Position numbers and translations under genes: made by a program. This document shows, one piece after another, positions 46,146 to 56,169 of a stretch of DNA of 58,257 nucleotides. The stretch is from positions 1 to 58,257 of the forward strand of contig JAIDYR010000101.1 in NCBI GenBank assembly GCA_029057985.1, read 5' to 3'. The first letter of the stretch is position 1, and each line of letters begins with the position of its first letter. Below the pieces are notes generated by a model. That model saw only the letters and a list, made by a program, of their open reading frames with translations, did no database searches and had not been told where the DNA came from. The stretch comes from Muribaculaceae bacterium (lineage in GTDB: Bacteria > Bacteroidota > Bacteroidia > Bacteroidales > Muribaculaceae).

Positions 46146-46997
46146 CTACCACTGCATCTTGCGGGTATAGCAATCGAGAGTATTCTCCATGAGGCAAGCG
46201 ATTGTCATGGGGCCGACTCCTCCCGGCACCGGAGTAATGACGCCTGCTTTGGGTTCGACTTCCTCGAAATCGACATCGCCACATATCTTACCTGTCTCGG
46301 GATCGCGTGAGATGCCGACATCAATGACTGCTGCGCCCTCCTTGACCATATCCCCTTTGATGAGCTTGGGCTTGCCGATTGCTACGACAAGAATGTCGGC
46401 CTGGCGGGTGATCGAACCCAAGTCGGATGTGTGGGAATGAGCTATAGTGACGGTTGCGTTGCGGTCAAGAAGAAGTTTGGCTACCGGGAATCCTACAATG
46501 TTGCTTCTTCCTATGACTACTGCATGCTTGCCGGCAATTTCCACTCCTGCCTTGTCGAGAAGTTTGATTATTCCCTTCGGAGTGCAGGCGCGTATACCCG
46601 GGATTCTGTGCCAGAGAGCATCGACATTCCTGGCATGAAAGCCGTCGACATCCTTATTCGGATCTATAGCTTCGATGATGCGGTGTTTGCGTATGTGCTT
46701 CGGCAGCGGCAGCTGGACGAGGATTCCGTCGACACCGTCATCGTTGTTGAGTTCCTTGATTTTATCAATAAGCTGGTGCTCCGTGATCTCGGCCGGCAGA
46801 TGCAATTCAGTATGGGTGAATCCTACAGCTTCGGCAGCCTTACCCTTCGAACGGACATATCCGGCAGAGGCCGGATCATCGCCGACGAGTATGACGCAGA
46901 GATTGGGCTCCCGACCATACTCAATCTTATAACTCGCCACTTTCCTGGCGATATTCTCTTTTACCTCCTTGGCTAAATCTTTGCCACTTATTATCAT
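46146..46997 (-). CDS. folD: Methylenetetrahydrofolate dehydrogenase/cyclohydrolase
   Basis: 283 aa bifunctional enzyme making 10-formyl-THF, the formyl donor for purine ring carbons. 'PASAGYVRSKGKAAEAVGF' with the catalytic Lys near residue 55, 'GILVQLPLPKHI', 'VVIGRSNIVGFPVAKLL' and 'TPVPGGVGPMTIACLMEN' are all typical. Its place inside the purine cluster fits the formyl demand of PurH. Confidence 0.94.
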   Translation of the reverse strand: MIISGKDLAKEVKENIARKVASYKIEYGREPNLCVILVGDDPASAGYVRSKGKAAEAVGFTHTELHLPAEITEHQLIDKIKELNNDDGVDGILVQLPLPKHIRKHRIIEAIDPNKDVDGFHARNVDALWHRIPGIRACTPKGIIKLLDKAGVEIAGKHAVVIGRSNIVGFPVAKLLLDRNATVTIAHSHTSDLGSITRQADILVVAIGKPKLIKGDMVKEGAAVIDVGISRDPETGKICGDVDFEEVEPKAGVITPVPGGVGPMTIACLMENTLDCYTRKMQW

Positions 46998-47043
46998 TCC
47001 TGTAGTAAACTGCGGTGTTGTTATTCTATTTACCTTATTGTCA

Positions 47044-48303
47044 TCAAAGTGCCTGATGGCCTATATCAGTGCGATGGAAAAGAGTCGGACATTCGATGGC
47101 CTTGACATTCTTCATCGCTGCTGAGTGAGCGGCCTGAAGATCTTTGCCCATTCCAGTGACCATAAGTACGCGACCTCCGGCCGAAAGGACTTTGCCGTCT
47201 TCATCCAGGCGTGTGCCCATGTGGTAGACTTTGCCATCCGTCAGGTCAAGACCTTTTATTTCAGCCCCTTTTTTATAGCTTCCCGGATAACCTTCCGATG
47301 CGAGCACAACACCCAGACAGGCTTCAGGATTCCAGCGAGTCTCGCAGTCCCAGCCTTCTACTGCTGATTCGAACAGCTCATAGATATCTGATTCGAGGCG
47401 GGGAAGCACAACTTCCGTCTCCGGATCGCCGAAGCGGGCATTGAATTCTATTACTTTAGGACCCTGCTTGGTCAGAATCAGACCTCCGTAGAGTACTCCG
47501 ACAAAGGGGCTCCCTTCCTTTACCAGACCTTTGGCTGCGGGAATCATGACCTTTATCAGAGCCTCATCGCGTATCTCCTCCGATATGAAGGGGACGGGAG
47601 AATATGCTCCCATGCCGCCGGTATTGGGGCCTTTATCTCCATCATAGGCACGCTTATGGTCCTGTGCGATAGCAAGGGGATAGACTCTCTCTCCGCTGAC
47701 TACGCACATGAAAGAAAATTCCGGACCTTCCATAAATTCCTCTATGATGACCTTCCCTTCACCGAATGCAGCGTCAAGCAGCATGTCGCTCAGAGCCATC
47801 TCCGCTTCTTCATAGGAGAGTGCGACAACTACTCCTTTGCCTGCTGCCAATCCGTCATACTTGATGACTGCCGGCAGCGGACGGGATTTTACATAATCCA
47901 GGGCTTCGTTGAAATCGGTGAAAGTGCGGTAGGAGCCTGTCGGAATATCATATTTCTCCATAATTTTCTTTGCAAACTCCTTACTGCTTTCAATGCGGGC
48001 AGCTTTTTTCGTAGGGCCGAAAATCTTAAGGTTCTCACGTTGGAACACATCAGCGATTCCCGCGGCAAGAGCTGCTTCAGGACCTACTACCGTCAGGTCG
48101 ATTTCATTCTCTTTTGCAAATTTCGCAAGAGCTTCTACGTCTTCAACCTTGATATCCACACATTCAGCCTGTTGTCCAATGCCGGCATTGCCGGGTGCGC
48201 ACCAGATCTTACTTACTTTCTGAGAGCGGGAAAGGGCGTCGACAATAGCATGCTCGCGTCCTCCGCTGCCTACGACCAATACTTTCTTATCTTTACTCAT
48301 CAT
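47044..48303 (-). CDS. purD: Phosphoribosylamine-glycine ligase
   Basis: 419 aa. ATP-grasp enzyme forming GAR, with 'VVGSGGREHAIV' at the N-terminus, 'PAVIKYDGLAAGKGVVVA' for ATP binding, 'DHKRAYDGDKGPNTGGMGAYSP' and 'EFNARFGDPETEVVL'. The second Met (48300) may be the true start, since MSKDKK follows directly. The gene follows purH by 66 bp containing a hairpin. Confidence 0.94.
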   Translation of the reverse strand: MMSKDKKVLVVGSGGREHAIVDALSRSQKVSKIWCAPGNAGIGQQAECVDIKVEDVEALAKFAKENEIDLTVVGPEAALAAGIADVFQRENLKIFGPTKKAARIESSKEFAKKIMEKYDIPTGSYRTFTDFNEALDYVKSRPLPAVIKYDGLAAGKGVVVALSYEEAEMALSDMLLDAAFGEGKVIIEEFMEGPEFSFMCVVSGERVYPLAIAQDHKRAYDGDKGPNTGGMGAYSPVPFISEEIRDEALIKVMIPAAKGLVKEGSPFVGVLYGGLILTKQGPKVIEFNARFGDPETEVVLPRLESDIYELFESAVEGWDCETRWNPEACLGVVLASEGYPGSYKKGAEIKGLDLTDGKVYHMGTRLDEDGKVLSAGGRVLMVTGMGKDLQAAHSAAMKNVKAIECPTLFHRTDIGHQAL

Positions 48304-48320
48304 TTATGAGATAATTCGGG

Positions 48321-48356
48321 GATGAAGCGATTGAAGTATTTCTTCAATGCTTCATC
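48321..48356 (-). other. Intercistronic hairpin between purH and purD
   Basis: GATGAAGC-G-ATTGAAG pairs with CTTCAAT-GCTTCATC, a 15-bp stem with one bulge and a 5-nt loop. No T-run follows on the minus strand, so it is more likely an mRNA stability or processing element than a terminator. Confidence 0.45.
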
Positions 48357-48369
48357 TCCGTAAAATTTA

Positions 48370-49899
48370 TCAATGTTTGAAATGGCGCATGCCTGTAAAG
48401 AGCATGGAGATGCCCTTTTCATTAGCTTTGCGGATTGCATCTTCGTCGCGGATCGAGCCTCCGGGCTGTACGATTGCTGTCACACCGAAACGTGATGCCA
48501 ATTCGACAGTATCATCAAACGGGAGGAATCCGTCGGAAGCGAGTACCAGTCCATCCTTATAGCCTGCGTCGCGTGCCTGACGAAGAGCGATTTCAGCAGA
48601 ACCGACACGATTCATCTGTCCGGCGCCTACGCCAAGAGTCATTCCGTTCTTCACCACGCAGATAGCGTTAGACTTTATGTGCTTCACAATTTTCCATCCG
48701 AAATTCATATCCTTGAGTTCCTTTTCAGATGGCTTTCGTTCTGTGACGCACATTGACTCTTCGATAGGTTTGATCTCAACGTCGGCATCCTGCACAAGAA
48801 GGCCGCCGTTGACACCTACATATTGCTTGGATGCTTTCTTCGAATTATCCATCTTTACTTCGAGCAGACGCAGATTCTTCTTGGAAGCGAGTACATCGAG
48901 AGCTTCCGGAGTAAATTCCGGAGCCATTACTATTTCCAGGAATATGGGTTTCATCAAGGCTGCCACTTCTGCTGTCAAGGGCCGGTTCATTGCTACGATT
49001 CCTCCATAGATGCTGACCTTATCAGCTTCATAGGCATGCAGCCATGCCTCTTTGAGGTCATGGCCCACGGCAGCTCCGCAGGGGTTCATGTGTTTGAGTC
49101 CGACACAGAAAGGAGCATCAAACTCCCTTACGATATTAAGAGCTGCATTGGCATCCTGAATATTATTGTAGGAGAGTTCCTTGCCTCCGAGCTGACGGGC
49201 GAATGCCACAGAATAAGGCACTTCTTTATCAGCACGATAGAAAGCAGCCTTCTGATGGGGATTCTCACCATAACGGAGCGACTGGACAATATCGAAATTA
49301 AGGAAAAGTTTCTCATCCAATCCGGCTTGACGGCGCATATAGGTTGCGATATGGGAATCATACTCGGCGGTATGTGTATATGCCTTTGCAGAAAGTTGAA
49401 GACGTGTCTCGGGAGTAGTGTTGCCGAGTTCATGTATCTCCTCCAGCACCTTCTCATAGTCGTCCGGATCGCAGACTACAGTGACATCGCGGAAATTCTT
49501 GGCTGCGGAGCGGAGCATCGACGGGCCGCCTATGTCTATGTTCTCTACTGCATCTTCCATAGTGACTCCCTCCTTCGCGATAGTTGCCTCGAAAGGATAG
49601 AGGTTGACGCAGACCATATCGATTGTCTCGATGCCATTTTCTTTAAGCTGAGCGAGGTGTTCGGGAAGATCACGCCGACCGAGCAGGCCGCCGTGAACCT
49701 TGGGATGAAGAGTTTTCACCCTGCCATCGCAGATTTCCGGAAATCCTGTCACATCGCTGATATTAATTATCGGAAGTCCTGCTTCGCGAAGGGTCTTCAT
49801 TGTGCCTCCGGTAGCGATGATCTCCCAGCCGAGATTATTGAGAGCGGTGGCAAATTCCACTATGCCACGCTTATCAGATACGCTAATTAATGCTTTCAT
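48370..49899 (-). CDS. purH: Bifunctional AICAR transformylase/IMP cyclohydrolase
   Basis: 509 aa. The N-terminal MGS-like IMP cyclohydrolase has 'LISVSDKRGIVEFA', 'GGTMKTLREAGL' and 'GRVKTLHPKVHGGLL'. The transformylase half has 'RYGENPHQKAAFY' near residue 200, 'LKHMNPCGAAVG' and 'GAGQMNRVGS'. Performs the last two steps to IMP, using formyl-THF from FolD. Confidence 0.95.
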   Translation of the reverse strand: MKALISVSDKRGIVEFATALNNLGWEIIATGGTMKTLREAGLPIINISDVTGFPEICDGRVKTLHPKVHGGLLGRRDLPEHLAQLKENGIETIDMVCVNLYPFEATIAKEGVTMEDAVENIDIGGPSMLRSAAKNFRDVTVVCDPDDYEKVLEEIHELGNTTPETRLQLSAKAYTHTAEYDSHIATYMRRQAGLDEKLFLNFDIVQSLRYGENPHQKAAFYRADKEVPYSVAFARQLGGKELSYNNIQDANAALNIVREFDAPFCVGLKHMNPCGAAVGHDLKEAWLHAYEADKVSIYGGIVAMNRPLTAEVAALMKPIFLEIVMAPEFTPEALDVLASKKNLRLLEVKMDNSKKASKQYVGVNGGLLVQDADVEIKPIEESMCVTERKPSEKELKDMNFGWKIVKHIKSNAICVVKNGMTLGVGAGQMNRVGSAEIALRQARDAGYKDGLVLASDGFLPFDDTVELASRFGVTAIVQPGGSIRDEDAIRKANEKGISMLFTGMRHFKH

Positions 49900-49924
49900 T
49901 GGAATTTTTTATTTTAGCGGAGCG

Positions 49925-50953
49925 TCAGGCTTCAATTGTGACGCCCTCGCCTTCTATGATTTCTCCTATCACTTTGGGATCTTCACCCTGAGAGCGGAGG
50001 ACTTCAAGAGTCTTATCCACATCGGCAGACACCACGGCGATAACCATGCCGATACCCATATTAAAGATGTTGAACATCTCGCGATGAGGCACATGACCAT
50101 ACTTCTCGAGAAGACGGAAGACCGGAAGAATCTCCCAAGAGCCCTCTTTGACCGTAACTCCTTGGCCCGGCTTCAATATGCGGGGAATGTTTTCGTCAAA
50201 TCCTCCGCCGGTGATATGAGCAAGGCCGTGGACGTCAACCTCTTTGAGGAGTGCGAGGACGGGTTTGACATAAATACGTGTCGGAGTAAGGAGCATTTCT
50301 CCCAGAGTGAGACGTCCTGTCTCGGGAAGGGTGTCATCGAAAGAGAATGAGTTGTCGCTGACAATCTTGCGGACGAGACTGAAGCCATTGGAGTGGACGC
50401 CGGAGGAGGGGAGTCCGATAAGGATATCCCCTACGCTGACCTTGGAGCAGTCGATGAGTTTTGATTTCTCGACCGCACCTACAGTGAAGCCTGCAATGTC
50501 ATATTCATCCTCGTCATACATTCCCGGCATTTCTGCAGTCTCTCCGCCTACAAGAGCGCATCCTGCCTGGCGGCATCCCTCGGCAACTCCCGCTACTATT
50601 GCTTCTACAACTTCCGGGTGATTCTTGCCAACCGCTACATAATCCAGAAAGATGAGAGGTTGAGCGCCTTGAGCCAGAACATCGTTGACACACATAGCGA
50701 CGGCGTCAATACCGATAGTGTCATGACGTTTGGAGGCAAAAGCTATTTTTAATTTGGTGCCGACTCCGTCTGTGCCGCTGACCAGGATGGGATGCTCATA
50801 GCCGAGCGATCCGAGGTCAAACATTCCTCCGAAAGAGCCGATGTTGCCCATCACTCCCGGGCGATCGGTCGACTTGACGTGCTTCTTGATACGGCTGACG
50901 ACTTCGTAGCCGGCTTCAAGATTGACGCCCGATTCTTCGTATGATTTAGCCAT
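49925..50953 (-). CDS. purM: Phosphoribosylformylglycinamidine cyclo-ligase (AIR synthase)
   Basis: 342 aa from the ATG at 50953 ([19 protein letters not shown]); the frame is open to 51007 but the extra 18 residues are not family-like. '[15 protein letters not shown]', '[18 protein letters not shown]', '[11 protein letters not shown]' and '[15 protein letters not shown]' are diagnostic. Converts FGAM to AIR with ATP. Starts 71 bp after the purC stop. Confidence 0.94.
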   Translation of the reverse strand: MAKSYEESGVNLEAGYEVVSRIKKHVKSTDRPGVMGNIGSFGGMFDLGSLGYEHPILVSGTDGVGTKLKIAFASKRHDTIGIDAVAMCVNDVLAQGAQPLIFLDYVAVGKNHPEVVEAIVAGVAEGCRQAGCALVGGETAEMPGMYDEDEYDIAGFTVGAVEKSKLIDCSKVSVGDILIGLPSSGVHSNGFSLVRKIVSDNSFSFDDTLPETGRLTLGEMLLTPTRIYVKPVLALLKEVDVHGLAHITGGGFDENIPRILKPGQGVTVKEGSWEILPVFRLLEKYGHVPHREMFNIFNMGIGMVIAVVSADVDKTLEVLRSQGEDPKVIGEIIEGEGVTIEA

Positions 50954-51024
50954 AATTATGATTCTTTTTGCAGAATCCCCCGGTATTTTCCGGGGTGGAT
51001 TCCGCATATAGAGGGAGTCGATTC

Positions 51025-51738
51025 TTATTTGAGATTCTTGAGGCGTCCGTCGATTTCCTCGTAAGCTTCGATGACGTCACCCATATCGCGGCGGAAGCGG
51101 TCTTTATCAAGTTTTTTATTTGTCTCTGCGTCCCAGAGACGGCAAGTATCGGGAGAGATTTCGTCAGCGAGAACGATCTTGCCATCTGCAGTCTTACCGA
51201 ATTCTATCTTAAAGTCAATCAGGCGGATGCCGATTTCAGCAAACATGTCCTGAAGGACCTTGTTAATGCGGGCTGTCATGTCGTAGATATCCTGCAGTTC
51301 TTCGTAGGTGACTGCTCCTAAAGCTACGGCGTGATGGTCGTTGATCAGAGGATCGCCGAGTTCGTCGGCCTTATAGCAGATTTCGAAGATTGTGTGAGGA
51401 GCGGGAGTGCCCTCTTCAATGCCCAGACGCTTGGCCATTGAGCCAGCGATTACGTTACGCACGATTACCTCCAGAGGCACGATGTCGACCTTGAGGCATA
51501 GCTGATCGCGGTCATTGAGAGTCTCAATATGGTGAGTCGGGATGCCGGCTGCCTTGAGACGATTGAAGATGATGGTGGAGATTTCATTGTTGAGGCGACC
51601 TTTATTATCAATATCAGCCTTCTTCTCTCCGTTAAACGCGGTAGCCGCGTCCTTGTAATGGATGATTACTTTATCGGGTTCATCAGTTGCGAATACCTGT
51701 TTTGCTTTCCCTTCGTAAAGCATTTCTCCTTGTTTCAT
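51025..51738 (-). CDS. purC: SAICAR synthetase
   Basis: 237 aa. '[19 protein letters not shown]', '[17 protein letters not shown]', '[14 protein letters not shown]' and '[25 protein letters not shown]' (split landmarks across the chain) define the family. Couples CAIR with aspartate. The gene lies between purL and purM with 27- and 71-bp gaps. Confidence 0.94.
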   Translation of the reverse strand: MKQGEMLYEGKAKQVFATDEPDKVIIHYKDAATAFNGEKKADIDNKGRLNNEISTIIFNRLKAAGIPTHHIETLNDRDQLCLKVDIVPLEVIVRNVIAGSMAKRLGIEEGTPAPHTIFEICYKADELGDPLINDHHAVALGAVTYEELQDIYDMTARINKVLQDMFAEIGIRLIDFKIEFGKTADGKIVLADEISPDTCRLWDAETNKKLDKDRFRRDMGDVIEAYEEIDGRLKNLK

Positions 51739-51765
51739 CTTTTCTATTATTTTATTATGGTTGTA

Positions 51766-54700
51766 TTATTTTTTATTAAAATATTTTACGGCGTTGGCGA
51801 AGAGATTCTGTCGCTTGTTGCCATGGATATTCTTCATCAGTCCTTCGGCATAGCGCTCGGAATGACCCATCTTGCCTATTATCAGTCCGTCGGGGGAAAT
51901 GATCCCTTCGATGGCAAAAGTAGAGCCGTTGGGGTTATAGGGAGAAGTCATTGTCGCATGGCCTTCAGGGTCTGCATATTGGAATGCAATCTGGCCGGCT
52001 GCCATAAGTTTCTCAGCAAGTTGCTTCGAGCATGTAAACTTACCCTCGCCGTGGGAAGCAGCTATTGAATGAAGTTGGCCTATCTCGAATCCGTCAAGCC
52101 AGGGCGAATTCAACGTTGCGATGCGGGTAGTGACGATCTGCGATATATGGCGGTTGATATCGTTATGGAATAGGGTCGGAGACTCATCAGAAAGTTCTCC
52201 GATATGTCCGTAGGGAAGCAGGCCGCTCTTGACAAGAGCCTGGAAACCGTTACAGATGCCTATGATAAGACCTTTACGTTGGAGCAATCGCTCTACGGCG
52301 CCTTTGATTTTTTCGTTCATCATGACAGACGCGATAAACTTTCCGCTGCCGTCCGGTTCATCACCCTGAGAGAATCCGCCCGATAAAGCGAGGATATGAC
52401 AGTCGTCGATACCCTTGACAATATCCTCGACTGATGCATCTATATCGGCTGCCGTAAGGTTGCGGAACACGCAGAATGAAGTCTTAGCTCCTTCAGCCTC
52501 AAAAGCCTTTATCATGTCATAGTCGCAGTTAGTGCCGGGAAAGAGCGGGAGGAATACCTTGGGATGCCCGGTCGGTTCTCCGGGCCATTCCCCCGTGAAT
52601 TTCGGGCCTGTAGCATCCGGGGCTTCTCCGGTCACTCCGGATCGATCCGGATAAACCTCACTGAATTTAGATGTATTGGCCGATTCGAGGGATTCAATCG
52701 GGAGATGCTCTCCATTGATGCGAAGTTCGGATTCTGCAATCGTAGTTCCGAGAAGTTCAAATGCGGGATTGTCGATTTCCTCTTTGGCTTCTACTACGAC
52801 AGAACCCGGCATGAGATTGAAAAGTTCCTTCTCATCAACTTTGAGATCAGCACCGATGAGATTTCCGAAACTCATCTTTGCGACTGCTTCAGCAATGCCG
52901 CCGGCTCCGACTGCATAAGCGCTGACAACGTTTCCTTCTTTAATTTCTTTATTAAGAGAGTGAAGGTTGGCTGCGAGTTGCTCAGTCTGCGGGAAATAAT
53001 CCTCGCGGGGAGTATGGCGGAGGAGGTAGATCTTATTTCCGGCTTCTTTGAATTCAGGAGAAATGACGTCGCGCGCATCGAGAGTGCCAACTCCGAAAGC
53101 TATCAGGGTCGGGGGGACATTGATATCCGCGAATGTGCCGCTCATTGAGTCCTTTCCGCCGATGGAAGGCAATCCGAGTTCAAGTTGCATTCTCAAAGCT
53201 CCAAGCAGAGCTGCGAGGGGCAGGCCCCAAGCCTTGTCGGAGTTCATCTTTTGGAAATATTCCTGATAGGAGAAACGCATCTTGGAGAAGTCCTGTCCGG
53301 CTGCCGCCGCCTTGGCGACTGCGTCGACTACTGCATATGCGGCTCCGTGATATGGACTCCATGCCGACAGATCGGGATTGAAACCATAAGACATCAGCGA
53401 AGCGGTATGCGTCAGATGATTTCCGACGGGTAATTTCTGTACGCTTACTTGAGTTTCAGTTGCCTGCCGTCGACCACCGAAAGGCATAAGCACTGTCGAC
53501 GCTCCTATTGAGGAGTCGAACATTTCGATCAGACCCTTCTGTGAAGTGACATTCGGCAGCCTCAACGTAGCTTCGAATTTCTCCTTAATATTTTCTCCTT
53601 CCGGATTGCGTGCGAAAGGATTCTTATCTTCTACGGCCCCTACGACAGCTTTGGCATAGTGGGGAGCGCCTGCTGAATCAATGAAGTCGCGACGAAGGTC
53701 GGCGGCAAGTTTACCATTATAATACATGCGCATGCGCGAGGTATCCGTCACGTCGGCTACGTGAGTTACCTCCAGATTCTCCTCAGCGCAGTATTTTTCA
53801 AATTCTTCTCGGTCTTTCGGATCGATGACAACGCTCATTCTCTCCTGGGATTCCGAGATAGCGAGTTCAGTAGGGTTAAGACCGGAATATTTAGTCGGGA
53901 CGCGGTCAAGATAGATATCCAGTCCGTCGGTTAGTTCGCCGATGGCCACGCTTACGCCTCCTGCGCCGAAATCATTGGATTTCTTGATAAGGCGAGTCAC
54001 TTCGGGTCGGCGGAAAAGGCGGGCGATCTTGCGTTCTTCAGGTGCGTTGCCCTTTTGCACTTCCGATCCGCACTCTTCGAGTGAGGCAGTAGTATGCTCC
54101 TTGCTGGAGCCTGTAGCTCCTCCAATGCCGTCTCGACCGGTCCGACCGCCGAACATCAGGATAATATCTCCCGGGACCGGGCGCTCGCGGCGCACGTCGG
54201 AAGCCTTCACGGCTCCGACGACAGCCCCGACCTCAAGTCGCTTAGCTATATAACCGGGATGATAGATTTCTCGGACATGAGTAGTAGCAAGACCGATCTG
54301 GTTGCCATAAGAGCTATAGCCGGCGGCCGCACGCAGGGATATTACACGCTGAGCCAGTTTGCCTGCCATGGTTTCGCTGACCGGTTGCCATATATTTCCG
54401 GCTCCGGTCACTCGCATAGCCTGATATACATAACTTCGGCCGCTCAGCGGGTCGCGGATTGCGCCGCCCAGGCAGGTCGATGCTCCACCGAACGGCTCAA
54501 TTTCTGTCGGGTGATTATGGGTTTCATTCTTAAATTGAAGAAGCCATCGTTCTGTTGTGCCGTCGACGTCAACATCGACGAATACTGAGCAAGCATTATT
54601 TTCTTCACTCTGCTCCATATCATCGAGCAGACCCTTATTTCGCAGGTAGCGGGCTCCGATTGTAGCAAGATCCATCAGACAGAGACTTTTCTCTTCGCGA

Positions 54701-55491
54701 CCTAATTCCTTACGTATGCGGTGCCATTCATCGACTGCATTACGGATATCTTCAGCAATCAGGGAATCTTCAACCTGAATGTCGGTGAGATTTGTAGTGA
54801 AAGTAGTGTGGCGGCAATGGTCGCTCCAATAGGTGTCGAGGATTCGAAGTTCCGTCTCATTGGGATCGCGGCCCTCCGATTTGAAATAATTTACGACCTC
54901 CATCAGGTCATCGGCGTTCATCGCGAGTCCTTTCTCTTTGCAGAAAGCGGATGCACTCTCGGGAGTGATATTGCAGAAGCCGTCAAGGACGGCTACTTCG
55001 GAAGCTGAGGCCTTCTCTGCAGGAGCAAGACGCGAAAGATCCTTACGTCGAGACTCCACCGGATTTATGCAATAATGAGCAATTTTTTCGAGATCCTCAG
55101 CTGATACTCCGTCATCGAAGATCATAAGACGACCGGATCGGATTTCCACGTCGGCGGAGGGTTCGAGGAGTTTCACACATTCCTCTGCAGAAGCCGCACG
55201 CTGATCAAATTGGCCGGGGAGGAATTCCATTGCCAAATACGGATGATCTTCAAAATTTTTGTTGAAATCCGGTGCGTAAGCGACCCGGTCGGTAGCGGGT
55301 TCGCCGAAGACACGATAAGATGCTTTGTCGAGGAGCTCATTGGAGAAGCCGAAGAGGTCATAGACTGCAAGCAGCCGCAGAGACTTTATGTCGAGACCAA
55401 GATTGCTGTTTAATTCTTTGCGCAGGCTTTCGGCCTCAACTCTGTAAGCTTCTGTCTTTTCGACAAATATTCTGTTTTTTGAGTCAGTCAT
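51766..55491 (-). CDS. purL: Phosphoribosylformylglycinamidine synthase, large single-chain form
   Basis: 1241 aa, the long PurL that includes its own glutaminase, so purS and purQ are not needed. N-terminal PurS-like region 1-150, linker, tandem AIR-synthase-like halves ('YWSDHCRHTTF' near 220, 'NETHNHPTEIEPFGGA' near 325, 'GGKDSMSGTF'), and a C-terminal class I amidotransferase with 'FPGTNCDYDM', 'LALSGGFSQGDE' and the nucleophile in 'GICNGFQAL'. Converts FGAR to FGAM. Confidence 0.95.
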   Translation of the reverse strand: MTDSKNRIFVEKTEAYRVEAESLRKELNSNLGLDIKSLRLLAVYDLFGFSNELLDKASYRVFGEPATDRVAYAPDFNKNFEDHPYLAMEFLPGQFDQRAASAEECVKLLEPSADVEIRSGRLMIFDDGVSAEDLEKIAHYCINPVESRRKDLSRLAPAEKASASEVAVLDGFCNITPESASAFCKEKGLAMNADDLMEVVNYFKSEGRDPNETELRILDTYWSDHCRHTTFTTNLTDIQVEDSLIAEDIRNAVDEWHRIRKELGREEKSLCLMDLATIGARYLRNKGLLDDMEQSEENNACSVFVDVDVDGTTERWLLQFKNETHNHPTEIEPFGGASTCLGGAIRDPLSGRSYVYQAMRVTGAGNIWQPVSETMAGKLAQRVISLRAAAGYSSYGNQIGLATTHVREIYHPGYIAKRLEVGAVVGAVKASDVRRERPVPGDIILMFGGRTGRDGIGGATGSSKEHTTASLEECGSEVQKGNAPEERKIARLFRRPEVTRLIKKSNDFGAGGVSVAIGELTDGLDIYLDRVPTKYSGLNPTELAISESQERMSVVIDPKDREEFEKYCAEENLEVTHVADVTDTSRMRMYYNGKLAADLRRDFIDSAGAPHYAKAVVGAVEDKNPFARNPEGENIKEKFEATLRLPNVTSQKGLIEMFDSSIGASTVLMPFGGRRQATETQVSVQKLPVGNHLTHTASLMSYGFNPDLSAWSPYHGAAYAVVDAVAKAAAAGQDFSKMRFSYQEYFQKMNSDKAWGLPLAALLGALRMQLELGLPSIGGKDSMSGTFADINVPPTLIAFGVGTLDARDVISPEFKEAGNKIYLLRHTPREDYFPQTEQLAANLHSLNKEIKEGNVVSAYAVGAGGIAEAVAKMSFGNLIGADLKVDEKELFNLMPGSVVVEAKEEIDNPAFELLGTTIAESELRINGEHLPIESLESANTSKFSEVYPDRSGVTGEAPDATGPKFTGEWPGEPTGHPKVFLPLFPGTNCDYDMIKAFEAEGAKTSFCVFRNLTAADIDASVEDIVKGIDDCHILALSGGFSQGDEPDGSGKFIASVMMNEKIKGAVERLLQRKGLIIGICNGFQALVKSGLLPYGHIGELSDESPTLFHNDINRHISQIVTTRIATLNSPWLDGFEIGQLHSIAASHGEGKFTCSKQLAEKLMAAGQIAFQYADPEGHATMTSPYNPNGSTFAIEGIISPDGLIIGKMGHSERYAEGLMKNIHGNKRQNLFANAVKYFNKK

Positions 55492-55508
55492 TGGATATAT
55501 AGGTAATA

Positions 55509-55522
55509 CGGCGCAAGCGCCG
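55509..55522. repeat. Short CGCAAGCG palindrome between purE and purL
   Basis: CGGCGC-AA-GCGCCG, a perfect 6-bp stem whose apex is CGCAAGCG, the complement of the CGCTTGCG apex at 35367. A second hairpin TTCCTC (55552-55557) with GAGGAA (55563-55568) follows in the same 112-bp spacer. Both may shape the purE-purL mRNA. Confidence 0.45.
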
Positions 55523-55603
55523 ATGCCAAAAGACGAATTTTATTGTTTAAGTTCCTCCACTTGAGGAATTTAATACTTTGGGGTTCTTCAGATTGTAAAG
55601 ATG

Positions 55604-56083
55604 CTATAGGGCCTCCGGTTCGTTGTTGGCAAGCACCATGGCAGCCTGCATTTCACGAAAATTGTCGAGTTTGAGTTTGAGGTCAAGATCGGTGACAGCC
55701 ATCATCTCTATAGCGAGCAATGCAGCATTCTTGGCTCCGTCTATTGCTACGCATGCTACCGGGATACCGCTTGGCATCTGGACCATGGAGAGCAGAGAAT
55801 CGAGGCCTTCGGTTGAGCGGCCTTTGATTGGGACTCCTATGACGGGAAGGGTGGTGAATGCGGCGCAAACGCCGGCGAGATGAGCTGCTCCTCCTGCTGC
55901 TGCGATCACGGCTGCGAATCCGCGTTCGCGGAGAGAGCTGACCCAAGCCTCGAGAGCGGCTGGAGTACGATGAGCGGAAAGAATTTTAACTTCGTGTTCA
56001 ACTCCGAAATCTCGGAGAATCTGAGAGGCGCCATCCATGACCGGCCGGTCGGAGACAGAACCCATAACAATACCTACTTTCAT
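55604..56083 (-). CDS. purE: N5-carboxyaminoimidazole ribonucleotide mutase
   Basis: 159 aa. 'GIVMGSVSDRPVMDGA', 'VKILSAHRTP', 'AAAGGAAHLAGVCA' and 'DSLLSMVQMPSGIPVACVAI' show an intact PurE core. It looks closer to class I mutases, which need N5-CAIR made by PurK; no purK is in this window, so it must be elsewhere or the class assignment is wrong. First coding gene of the purine cluster, about 300 nt after the promoter, with a probable 6S RNA in between. Confidence 0.93.
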   Translation of the reverse strand: MKVGIVMGSVSDRPVMDGASQILRDFGVEHEVKILSAHRTPAALEAWVSSLRERGFAAVIAAAGGAAHLAGVCAAFTTLPVIGVPIKGRSTEGLDSLLSMVQMPSGIPVACVAIDGAKNAALLAIEMMAVTDLDLKLKLDNFREMQAAMVLANNEPEAL

Positions 56084-56129
56084 TTTTATCTTATAGAAGT
56101 TATAATTGTCATTGACTGATTAAAAGCGA

Positions 56130-56161
56130 GTGGCCGCGCCGGCTAATGCCCACGCGGCCAC
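56130..56161 (-). terminator. GC-rich terminator-like hairpin before purE
   Basis: GTGGCCGCG and CGCGGCCAC (56130-56138 with 56153-56161) form a perfect 9-bp stem. On the minus strand TCGCTTTT follows. It would end the 6S-like RNA, with read-through giving purE expression, or act as an attenuator 47 nt before the purE start. Confidence 0.65.
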
Positions 56162-56169
56162 ATACTTAT

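Noticed and set aside
48823-49890. 355-codon open frame on the plus strand opposite purH
   Set aside because: It is antisense to a clear purH gene, has no recognisable domain, and arises from the codon pattern of the real gene. The same holds for the antisense frames at 15351-16244, 6992-7849, 42567-43322 and 47656-48309.
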